Origin: Lachnospiraceae bacterium
GTDB taxonomy: Bacteria; Bacillota; Clostridia; Lachnospirales; Lachnospiraceae
NCBI GenBank assembly: GCA_014804655.1
Contig: JAAUZK010000024.1
Location: 146,365 to 204,450, forward strand
DNA length: 58,086 nucleotides
Direction: 5' to 3'
Shown here in pieces: positions 43,050 through 50,003 of this stretch. The notes beneath the pieces were generated by a model, which had not been told where the DNA came from, did no database searches, and worked only from the letters and a program-made list of their open reading frames with translations. The translations under genes were made by a program, and so were the position numbers. The stretch's first letter is position 1. The number at the start of each line of letters is the position of its first letter.

Positions 43050-43358
43050 ATGAATAGTTGGATCATTCTTTTGTTTTTACTTTTTGGAAATCAAAACGGA
43101 CGCGGGAATAACAATGAAGCGGGCTGCGGCTGTGAATCTGTAGAGCCGCCGACACCACCCTGCCGTCCGAGGGAGAGAGAGGGAGAGAGAGAAAGGGAGC
43201 GCGAGAGAGAGCGCAATTGCGACTGTGACCGTGACCGCAGCAGAGATGGTGACGCAGACCGTGATTCGTGCCCGTGCAATAACAACGACTCCCGGTTTGA
43301 ACCCCGCTTTGATTCCAGACCGTTTAACAATTCCGGATGCGGATGTGACGGTAAGTAA
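43050..43358 (+). CDS. Cys/Arg/Glu-rich low-complexity protein, probable spore coat component
   Basis: 102 residues. A short hydrophobic start (SWIILLFLLFG) is followed by an Asn/Gly stretch, a Cys-rich patch (GCGCES), an Arg-Glu repeat (about residues 40-55), an Asp-Arg repeat (CDCDRDRSRDGDADRD) and Cys motifs at the end (CPCN, GCGCDG). The composition, with disulfide potential and charged repeats, resembles coat or exosporium proteins, and a sigma-K-like promoter lies upstream; a coat role is inference. Its coding DNA holds a GA-rich microsatellite. No family was recognised. Confidence 0.7.
   Translation: MNSWIILLFLLFGNQNGRGNNNEAGCGCESVEPPTPPCRPREREGERERERERERNCDCDRDRSRDGDADRDSCPCNNNDSRFEPRFDSRPFNNSGCGCDGK
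43169..43213 (+). repeat. GA-rich microsatellite within the coding region
   Basis: A run of GAGA units, interrupted by GGG, AAA and CGC, encodes the Arg-Glu tract of the probable coat protein. Slipped-strand changes of two bases would shift the frame, while six-base changes would alter tract length. Confidence 0.7.
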
Positions 43359-43369
43359 TCCCTATACAG

Positions 43370-43406
43370 TTGCCCTTTCTTTTTGGTTGACGGAAGGAAA
43401 GGGCAA
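43370..43406. repeat. Inverted repeat between the Cys-rich gene and trpS
   Basis: TTGCCCTTTC (43370-43379) pairs perfectly with GAAAGGGCAA (43397-43406) over a 17-base loop. A T-run lies within the loop and none follows the stem, so termination efficiency is doubtful. Confidence 0.5.
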
Positions 43407-43498
43407 TGATAAACTGAATTTTGGTACAAGCCGGTAAACGTTATCGGGGAGTGTTCATGAAACGAATCGGAACGTTTCGGATTGGAGGAAAGATAAAG

Positions 43499-44503
43499 AT
43501 GATAGAGGGAAATAAAGTTTTGTTCAGTGGTATGCAGTCTACCGGTAATCTTACGCTGGGGAATTATCTGGGGGCGCTTAAGAACTGGATTACTCTGTGT
43601 GATGAGTATATGTGTTTTTATTCGGTGGTAGATCTTCATTCCATCACGATCAGACAGGATCCTGCGGAGCTTCGTAAACGCGCCAGAAATCTGCTTACTC
43701 TGTATATTGCGGCTGGGATCGATCCCGAGAAAAACTGTTTATATTATCAGTCACATGTGTCAGGACATGCGGAGTTGTCGTGGATTCTCAACTGTTTTAC
43801 CTATATGGGAGAACTGAACCGCATGACACAGTTTAAAGATAAAGCGGCCAAGCATGCGGACAATATTAATGCCGGACTGTTTACTTATCCGGTGCTGATG
43901 GCGGCGGATATCCTGCTGTATCAGTCGGATGTTGTTCCGGTAGGTAAGGATCAATTGCAGCACCTCGAACTTACCCGGGATGTTGCACAGCGTTTCAATG
44001 CAATCTACGGTGATGTATTCACGGTTCCGGAGCCATACATCGGCAAGAAAGGCGCCAGCATCAAGAGTCTACAGGATCCCGCGAAGAAGATGTCTAAGTC
44101 GGATGAGAATCCGAATGCCAGCATTTACCTGATGGATGATCCGGACACAATTATGCGCAAATTCAAGCGTGCGGTGACAGATTCCGAGGCATGTGTACGT
44201 TATACGGATGAACAGCCCGGCATTAAGAATCTGATGGATATCTACAGTGTATGTGCCGGCAAATCAACGGAGGATATCGAGAAAGAGTTTGATGGAAAAG
44301 GTTACGGCGATTTCAAAATGGCGGTAGGCGAATCCGTAGTCAGCGTTTTGAAGCCACTGCAGGATCGTTTTGCAGACCTGTCCAAGAATAAAGACTATAT
44401 AGACAAGATTATTAAGGATAATGCGGAGAAGGCGAATTACTATGCCACCAAAACGCTCCGTAAGGTGCAGAAAAAAGTAGGATTCCCAGAGAAAATCCGG
44501 TAA
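43499..44503 (+). CDS. trpS: Tryptophanyl-tRNA synthetase
   Basis: 334 residues from the ATG at 43499, the family length, with GGAGG ten bases upstream; the frame is open for 26 codons before it. The class I HIGH-type motif is GNYLGAL after FSGMQSTGNLTL, and the KMSKS loop is DPAKKMSKSDENP. LMAADILLYQSDVVPVGKDQ is the usual tryptophan-site region. It charges tRNA(Trp). No T-box leader was recognised in the short upstream gap. Confidence 0.97.
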   Translation: MIEGNKVLFSGMQSTGNLTLGNYLGALKNWITLCDEYMCFYSVVDLHSITIRQDPAELRKRARNLLTLYIAAGIDPEKNCLYYQSHVSGHAELSWILNCFTYMGELNRMTQFKDKAAKHADNINAGLFTYPVLMAADILLYQSDVVPVGKDQLQHLELTRDVAQRFNAIYGDVFTVPEPYIGKKGASIKSLQDPAKKMSKSDENPNASIYLMDDPDTIMRKFKRAVTDSEACVRYTDEQPGIKNLMDIYSVCAGKSTEDIEKEFDGKGYGDFKMAVGESVVSVLKPLQDRFADLSKNKDYIDKIIKDNAEKANYYATKTLRKVQKKVGFPEKIR

Positions 44504-44521
44504 GTAGACATATGTCACTGA

Positions 44522-44560
44522 TAAAGCGCCCATGGCCAAGCAGTAGCCATGGGCGCTTTA
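44522..44560. terminator. Long perfect hairpin downstream of trpS
   Basis: TAAAGCGCCCATGGC (44522-44536) pairs perfectly over 15 bp with GCCATGGGCGCTTTA (44546-44560) across a nine-base loop. It lies between convergent trpS and the histidine phosphatase gene. It is not followed by a clean T-run on either strand, so it may act with the terminator at 44586. Confidence 0.6.
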
Positions 44561-44562
44561 TT

Positions 44563-44586
44563 CGAGTTCGCGAAGCAAATCTCGCA
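44563..44586. repeat. Dispersed short palindromic repeat, copy 1
   Basis: A 24-base element (CGAGTTCGCGAAGC, then AAATCTCGCA) that matches 57757-57780 at 23 of 24 positions. It can fold as CGAG/CTCG plus a short inner stem. Both copies lie directly downstream of plus-strand genes facing minus-strand genes. Confidence 0.65.
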
Positions 44587-44607
44587 ATCGAACTTGTTCG
44601 ATTTTTT
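44586..44607 (+). terminator. Intrinsic terminator of trpS
   Basis: AATCGAAC (44586-44593) and GTTCGATT (44596-44603) form a tight hairpin with a two-base spacer, followed by TTTT. The T-run overlaps the stop codon of the convergent histidine phosphatase gene at 44606. Confidence 0.7.
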
Positions 44608-45406
44608 AACCTTGAAATACATCCGTAAAATATCCCGCGGCGGAAATCGGTTCCCCGCCTTGTAGCAGATGATTTGTATCGCCGATCACTTGTGCGCGGA
44701 AAGCGGCGATATTGTTCTGCCGTTCTTCTGTGGCAAGAATAGTCACCGAGGTGGGCGCCAGATAGAATGCGTGGCACAGGAGGGCGGGCGATATGCCCAG
44801 AAGATGACTCATCATTACGCATGTGATGCCCAGATGACAGAATATGACAATTGTGTCATTTCTTCCCGTTGTGCTTTGCGTGCCAGCTTCGATATCTGTC
44901 TGCATTTCGGTTTTTGCCACAGAAATATCATCTGCAGCAACGGTGGTATTTGTATTGATATAATAGTTATGATGTCTCTTGTAACCGTATTTTTCAATGA
45001 GACGGTCGAGCTCATCACAGGTTTGCTGATAGGCGGGAACGAGTTCCGGATTGGAACTGTAGATGTCCGTCTTTTTCCACGCATCTTTATCGTACATTTC
45101 CGGTATTTCGGTCCAATATTCCGGCATGAAATCCCAAGGCACCCCGATGCGGTCCGTGGTGGGATCGTCAACGCGGTAGTAGAACTCTTTCATCCAGTCA
45201 TAGATTTCAGCGGTCCGCCCGATCCTCTCTAAGGTGTAGGAAGCGGTTTGTTTCGCTCTGCCGAGGGGAGAGCAGTAGAAGTCCATCTGTTTAGTTGGCC
45301 ATTTTACCAGTCTGTCAGATAACAGTTTTGCTTCTCTGATTCCTTTAGGGGTCAGAGCGTCATTTACGTAATCAGGGTCTCCGTGTCTGATAAAAATAAT
45401 TCGCAT
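44606..45406 (-). CDS. Histidine phosphatase family protein
   Basis: 266 residues of the phosphoglycerate mutase-like superfamily. The phosphorylated histidine is in IIFIRHGDPDY, CSPLGRAKQTA holds the arginine pocket, and the second histidine is in IVIFCHLGI. An insert of about 35 residues (around TNTTVAADDISVAK) lengthens it compared with typical members. AGGAGGAAAAAG precedes the ATG. The substrate cannot be named. It is convergent with trpS. Confidence 0.86.
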   Translation of the reverse strand: MRIIFIRHGDPDYVNDALTPKGIREAKLLSDRLVKWPTKQMDFYCSPLGRAKQTASYTLERIGRTAEIYDWMKEFYYRVDDPTTDRIGVPWDFMPEYWTEIPEMYDKDAWKKTDIYSSNPELVPAYQQTCDELDRLIEKYGYKRHHNYYINTNTTVAADDISVAKTEMQTDIEAGTQSTTGRNDTIVIFCHLGITCVMMSHLLGISPALLCHAFYLAPTSVTILATEERQNNIAAFRAQVIGDTNHLLQGGEPISAAGYFTDVFQG

Positions 45407-45558
45407 GGTGCTTTTTCCTCCTAGTCAAGATATTTATTCCCATAATTTAAAGCCGGATGATCCGGTTGGGTGTGGGAATGCTTACTTTTTAGGTTCAGAT
45501 TAACAGGATAATTCGGTATTTTAGTAAAATTTTATTAGTGTTTCGCCGTACTCTAGTA

Positions 45559-45579
45559 TATAATAACATAGATGTTATT
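45559..45579 (+). promoter_or_regulatory. Probable hflK-hflC promoter -10 with overlapping palindrome
   Basis: TATAAT (45559-45564) overlaps a perfect palindrome AATAACAT-AG-ATGTTATT (45562-45579) covering the expected start site. No strong -35 was found, as would suit an activated or repressed promoter. A regulator binding here is inferred. It lies about 75 bases before hflK in a 247-base gap with no gene. Confidence 0.4.
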
Positions 45580-45653
45580 TATAAGAAATGTTTTTTCGAA
45601 CTTATACAATATAAGAAGTACAAGAAAAACATACAAAAGATCGGAGGAGAGTT

Positions 45654-46661
45654 ATGTTTGGTGCAAAAAGAAATACAAACGAGACGCTGAATAGGGTAAA
45701 CAGCGGGAAGGGAAAGAATATTGCCAAGATTGCGGTGGTGATTGTCATCCTGCTGGTGCTTGTGAGCGAATCCTATTATTCCATACAGGAGGAGGAACAG
45801 GCTGTCGTGTGCACCTTCGGCTCACCGAAGGCAGTCACCACACCGGGACTTCATTTCAAGATTCCGTTCATTCAGACGGTAACGAAGGTAAATACAACGA
45901 TTCAGGGATTTTCCATCGGATATCATTCTACCGGAGAAGAAGCGGACGCGTTGATGATCACCTCCGATTATAACTTTATTTTTGTAGATTTCTATGCAGA
46001 ATATAGAGTGACCGATCCGGTCAAAGCGTTGTATGCCTCACAGGACCCGGAATTGGTGCTTAAAAATATTGCACAGAACTGTATCAGAACGACGATTGGT
46101 TCCTACAGTGTGGATAGTGTGCTCACTACTGGTAAGAATGAGATACAGTCCAATATCAAGCAGATGATTCTGGATAAGCTGGAAAATTACGACATCGGCA
46201 TACAGCTTGTCAATATTACGATTCAGGATGCTACGCCGCCTACTACAGAAGTGGAAAATGCTTTTAAGGAAGTGGAGACAGCGAAGCAGGGGAAGGAAAC
46301 TGCTCTTAATAATGCCAACAAATACCGCAATGAGCAGATTCCCGGTGCCGAGGCGGAGGCGGACAAGATTCTGCAGGATGCCGAAGCAACGAAGCAGGAG
46401 AGGATTAACGAGGCGAACGGACAGGTGGCGCGTTTTAACTCTATGTATCAGGAATATGTAAAATATCCAGATGTGACGAAAAAACGTATGTTTTATGAGG
46501 CGATGGAAGATGTTCTGCCGGAGATCAAGGTAATTATTCAGGGAAAAGACGGCAGTACAAACACTATTTTGCCGCTTGACAGCTTTGTGTCGGAGGATGC
46601 TTCCGGTAATGCTTTTAGTAAGAGCACAACGGATCAGGAAACTAATACGGAGGAGAACTGA
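45654..46661 (+). CDS. hflK: SPFH-domain membrane protein HflK
   Basis: 335 residues. One N-terminal membrane helix (about 23-39) precedes an SPFH/band-7 domain (EEEQAVVCTFGSPKAVTTPGL, YRVTDPVKALYAS) and a long coiled coil (about 190-260, FKEVETAKQGKETAL). HflK with HflC forms a cage around the FtsH protease and limits its action on membrane proteins. GGAGGAGAGTT precedes the ATG. hflC follows two bases after the stop. Prohibitin-like naming is an alternative. Confidence 0.85.
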   Translation: MFGAKRNTNETLNRVNSGKGKNIAKIAVVIVILLVLVSESYYSIQEEEQAVVCTFGSPKAVTTPGLHFKIPFIQTVTKVNTTIQGFSIGYHSTGEEADALMITSDYNFIFVDFYAEYRVTDPVKALYASQDPELVLKNIAQNCIRTTIGSYSVDSVLTTGKNEIQSNIKQMILDKLENYDIGIQLVNITIQDATPPTTEVENAFKEVETAKQGKETALNNANKYRNEQIPGAEAEADKILQDAEATKQERINEANGQVARFNSMYQEYVKYPDVTKKRMFYEAMEDVLPEIKVIIQGKDGSTNTILPLDSFVSEDASGNAFSKSTTDQETNTEEN

Positions 46662-46662
46662 G

Positions 46663-47736
46663 ATGGATTATAATTATAATCAGAATACGAACCAGACTAA
46701 CAATACATCTACACCTTTTGAGCATTTTAACTCGGACGGTACGAAAAAGAAAAATAAAAAGGATAAGAAAAAGGGTTCCGGATTCGGACTCACGGCGGTG
46801 TTGATTGCAATCGTGGCGATTATTGTGCTGAGTAATTCCATGGTGGTTACGAAGCAGAACCAGTTTAAACTGATCAGACAGTTCGGCCGGGTGCAGCGCG
46901 TGGTGACACAGTCGGGGCTTTCATTCAAGATTCCTTTTGTGGAATCCGTGGACACCATTCCGAAAGAACTGTTGCTGTACGACCTGCCCGCTTCTGATGT
47001 CATCACATCTGATAAGAAGACGATGATTCTGGACAGTTATGTACTCTGGCATGTGACAGATCCCTTAAAGTTTGCCCAGACACTGAGTTGTTCCGTGAAT
47101 AATGCAGAGGGACGTATCGACGCTATCGTATATAATGCAACTAAGAATACCATTTCCAATATGAAACAGGATGAAGTGATCCGCAGCCGTGACGGCAAGA
47201 TGACGATTACAGTAGATGAGAGCGAGACCGATGTAACGAACAATGATTTGGTTCTGTCGGATGATGTACAGGAAGTAATTGAAATCACCTCCCTGACGGA
47301 AGAGATCATGGCGCAGATCAATCATGTGGAGGAACAGTACGGTATTGAGATCGTGGTTGTGGATGTAAAGAAACTGGATCTGCCGGACGATAACAAACAG
47401 GCGGTATATGCCCGTATGATCTCCGAGCGTGAGAATATTGCCGCACAGTATACGGCGGAGGGTAAGTCAGAGGCCAAGATGATAGAGAACACGACGGATA
47501 AAGAAGTGTCCATTATGCTGTCCGATGCCCAGGCAAAAGCGGAAGCTACGATCGCGGAAGGCGAAGCAGAGTACATGCGTATCTTATCGGATGCCTATGC
47601 CAATCCGGAGAAAATGGATTTCTATTCTTTTGTACGTGCGCTGGATGCCGTAAAAGCAAGTATTACCGGGAATAATAAGACAGTCATTCTGTCCGATGAT
47701 TCACCGGTAGCACAAATATTCAACGGACAATATTAG
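46663..47736 (+). CDS. hflC: SPFH-domain membrane protein HflC
   Basis: 357 residues from the ATG at 46663, set by AGGAG in the hflK end. A polar, Asn/Lys-rich N-terminus (about 1-37) precedes one membrane helix (about 41-58) and the SPFH domain (KQNQFKLIRQFGRVQRVV, WHVTDPLKFAQTL), then a coiled coil with the HflC-like DLPDDNKQAVYARMISERE and AEYMRILSDAYANPE. The 37-residue polar head is longer than in E. coli HflC. It partners with hflK directly upstream. Confidence 0.87.
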   Translation: MDYNYNQNTNQTNNTSTPFEHFNSDGTKKKNKKDKKKGSGFGLTAVLIAIVAIIVLSNSMVVTKQNQFKLIRQFGRVQRVVTQSGLSFKIPFVESVDTIPKELLLYDLPASDVITSDKKTMILDSYVLWHVTDPLKFAQTLSCSVNNAEGRIDAIVYNATKNTISNMKQDEVIRSRDGKMTITVDESETDVTNNDLVLSDDVQEVIEITSLTEEIMAQINHVEEQYGIEIVVVDVKKLDLPDDNKQAVYARMISERENIAAQYTAEGKSEAKMIENTTDKEVSIMLSDAQAKAEATIAEGEAEYMRILSDAYANPEKMDFYSFVRALDAVKASITGNNKTVILSDDSPVAQIFNGQY

Positions 47737-47758
47737 AAAAGAGGGTGGTGACCTTATA

Positions 47759-48616
47759 ATGAATGTCGATAATTTTTTTAAGACATTGGACTCCTATTTT
47801 GCGAATCAGGAGATTGATAAAGTAGATCCTTTTCTGGTATCTTCCCTGGCACAGGCGAAAGAGGAGGAAGACTACGGAGCATATATTTCCATCTGCAATG
47901 AGATGATCGGCTTCTACCGCAGCATATCCGCATTTGAGAAAGCATATGTTGCGGCAGAAGATGTTCTTCTTTTGATGGAAGAACTGCAGATGGAGAATAC
48001 GGAGCACTTTGCCACAACACTGCTAAACGCCGCCACGGCTTATCGTGCGGCAGAAGATTATGAGGTTGCGCTGCGCTATTACAGACAGGCGCTGCAGATT
48101 TATAACGGCATTTTGCCGCGGCAGGATTACAGATTCGCGGGTCTTTACAACAATATGAGTATCCTGCTGGAGAAGATGGAGGAGAACGAAGAAGCGATCA
48201 ACTACGCGAATAAAGCACTGGCAATCATTGAGACACTGGAGGGCGGCGAGATGGAGACGGCAACAACGCTGACCAATCTTGCCCTGCTTTATTTTAAGAT
48301 TTCACAGCCGGAAAAAGCAAAGGAGATTCTGGAGCGGGCGCTTTCCTTATTTGAGAAGAATGGTGAGAATACGGATGCCCATTACAGCGGCGCACTGGCG
48401 GGAGTGGCGGAAGCGTGGTATCGTATGCAGGATTATGAGAAGGCGCTTACCTATTATGAGAAGGCGCTTGACGAGGTGAAAATACACTTTGGTGAAAATA
48501 TGAGTTACGCGGTGCTATGCGAGAATTGTGCGGCAGTGTGTGAGAAGCTGGAGAATGAGGAGAAGAGGCAGTTTTATTTGAGACGGGCTGCAGAAGTGCG
48601 TCAGGCGATTCATTAG
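47759..48616 (+). CDS. Tetratricopeptide-repeat protein
   Basis: 285 residues, all helical. At least four TPR units can be traced (ATAYRAAEDYEVALRYYRQA, MSILLEKMEENEEAINYANK, ALLYFKISQPEKAKEILERA, AEAWYRMQDYEKALTYYEKA). It is a cytosolic protein-interaction scaffold with no enzymatic domain. GAGGGTGGTGA lies before the ATG, and the gene starts 22 bases after hflC, so it may belong to the same transcript. Partner unknown. Confidence 0.82.
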   Translation: MNVDNFFKTLDSYFANQEIDKVDPFLVSSLAQAKEEEDYGAYISICNEMIGFYRSISAFEKAYVAAEDVLLLMEELQMENTEHFATTLLNAATAYRAAEDYEVALRYYRQALQIYNGILPRQDYRFAGLYNNMSILLEKMEENEEAINYANKALAIIETLEGGEMETATTLTNLALLYFKISQPEKAKEILERALSLFEKNGENTDAHYSGALAGVAEAWYRMQDYEKALTYYEKALDEVKIHFGENMSYAVLCENCAAVCEKLENEEKRQFYLRRAAEVRQAIH

Positions 48617-48677
48617 AATATATCAGAGTCGGAAATCGGCGCTTGAATAGATGTACTTATTTGGAGAGATTAATATT

Positions 48678-49625
48678 ATGCAGGGATTAGATCTGTCAGA
48701 AAAATATTACGAAGCATACGGCAGGGCGATGATTGCACAAAAATTTCCGCAGATCGCGGATCAGACGGCGGCAGGTCTGGTAGGAGCCGGTTCCGAATGT
48801 CTGGGGTTTGATGATGAGATATCGATGGATCATGATTATGGTCCGTCGTTTTGCATCTGGCTGCCGCGGGAGATCTATGCACATTATGGAGCGCAAATGC
48901 AGGCGGCGTATGAAGCGCTTCCGCAGGAATTTATGGGATTTTCCGGCCGCGTGTGTGAAGAACAGGGGCAAGGTCGGGTAGGTGTGCTTTGTTTGGAAGA
49001 TTTCTACAGCGGGATATTAGGATATGACAGGGCTCCGGTTACGGATCAGGAGTGGTTTACAGTTTCGGAGGATAGTCTGGCGACTGCGGTAAGCGGCAGA
49101 GTTTTTGAAGACCGGCTGGGAAGATTCAGCGCCATTCGTGATGAACTCATGCAGTATTATCCGAGAAAAGTATGGATAAGGCGGTTAGTGCAAAGTTTGG
49201 CAAAGGCTGCACAAACCGGGCAGTACAATTATGCCAGAGCCATGAAGCGTGGAGAGCGTATTGCGGCAGAACTGGCTCTTTCCGAGTTTGTGCGGGAGAG
49301 TATGAAAATTGTTTATCTTTTGAATAAGCGCTATGCGCCCTATGATAAATGGATGCGCAGGGGGATGAGAGAATTGTCCGTGGGCGCTGAGATCGGCGAT
49401 ATGCTTGACCTGCTTTACACGATCCCGGATCCGAAAGCTGCATGGGAAGGTGTTTCGCCGCATGACTATGTCTATAATCTGAATACAGAGGACGGCAGAG
49501 TTCTGATTATTGAAGCGGTCTGTAATATTATCGTACAGGAGTTAAATGCACAGGGCTTGTCTGACCAGCAGGATAATTTCTTACAGAATCATTTGCAGAC
49601 GGTACTTGAAAAAGAAAATACATAG
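48678..49625 (+). CDS. DUF4037 protein with nucleotidyltransferase-like motif
   Basis: 315 residues from the ATG at 48678, with GGAGAG nine bases upstream; the frame is open nine codons earlier. Near the N-terminus, GLVGAGSECLGFDDEISMDHDYG resembles the GS..D.D metal-binding pattern of polymerase beta-type nucleotidyltransferases; DUF4037 is known in this superfamily. The rest is helical. Substrate is unknown; aminoglycoside-like or protein targets are both conceivable. It follows the TPR gene by 61 bases. Confidence 0.78.
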   Translation: MQGLDLSEKYYEAYGRAMIAQKFPQIADQTAAGLVGAGSECLGFDDEISMDHDYGPSFCIWLPREIYAHYGAQMQAAYEALPQEFMGFSGRVCEEQGQGRVGVLCLEDFYSGILGYDRAPVTDQEWFTVSEDSLATAVSGRVFEDRLGRFSAIRDELMQYYPRKVWIRRLVQSLAKAAQTGQYNYARAMKRGERIAAELALSEFVRESMKIVYLLNKRYAPYDKWMRRGMRELSVGAEIGDMLDLLYTIPDPKAAWEGVSPHDYVYNLNTEDGRVLIIEAVCNIIVQELNAQGLSDQQDNFLQNHLQTVLEKENT

Positions 49626-49685
49626 TTAATCGAAATTATGTTATACTGAATATATGCTTTTGAAGCTACAGAAGGAGTGGTGGGT

Positions 49686-49847
49686 ATGGCATTGGATTTG
49701 ATTGTGATTCTCATAAGTGTCACCGTTGTCGGCGGGCTTGGATTTGCCCTAAGGTGTGATTGGGGAGCACGTATGGGAAAAGATCTGGGCAGAAGACATA
49801 TGAAGGAGATCGGGATGGAGGACGGACAGGAAGAGTATCATGAATAA
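49686..49847 (+). CDS. Small single-span membrane protein, unknown function
   Basis: 53 residues: MALDLIVILISVTVVGGLGF forms a membrane helix, followed by a charged tail with WGARMGKDLGRRHMKEIG. AAGGAGTGGTGGGT precedes the ATG and a terminator follows the stop, both supporting a real gene. No family was recognised. The basic tail suggests a cytoplasmic C-terminus. Confidence 0.6.
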   Translation: MALDLIVILISVTVVGGLGFALRCDWGARMGKDLGRRHMKEIGMEDGQEEYHE

Positions 49848-49877
49848 TATCGGAGGTAATCTCTTCTGGTGAATACT

Positions 49878-49928
49878 GCGAAGCTGCATTATAGGATGGA
49901 ATTCTATTTGCAACTTCGCTTGTTTTTT
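49878..49928 (+). terminator. Intrinsic terminator before the surface protein gene
   Basis: GCGAAGCTGCA (49878-49888) pairs with TGCAACTTCGC (49909-49919), allowing one C/A mismatch; an inner ATAG/CTAT adds pairing and TTGTTTTTT follows. Confidence 0.75.
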
Positions 49929-50003
49929 GATAAAATTTTTATGATTATAATATATAAATATTTTAGCAATATTAGACGATGATTGTCGGCGGACGGAGAG
50001 CGT

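Noticed and set aside
43169..43213. Possible CRISPR or tandem DNA repeat
   Set aside because: The units are two bases long with no spacers; it is a coding microsatellite. No CRISPR-like array was seen elsewhere in the window.
43370..43498. T-box or other tRNA-responsive leader upstream of trpS
   Set aside because: The gap is too short, and neither a T-box sequence nor an antiterminator pair could be found; there is only a simple inverted repeat.
43091..43639. Minus-strand Ser/Arg-rich open frame across the GA repeat
   Set aside because: It is the reverse reading of a low-complexity repeat, and it also crosses into trpS without motifs or an SD.
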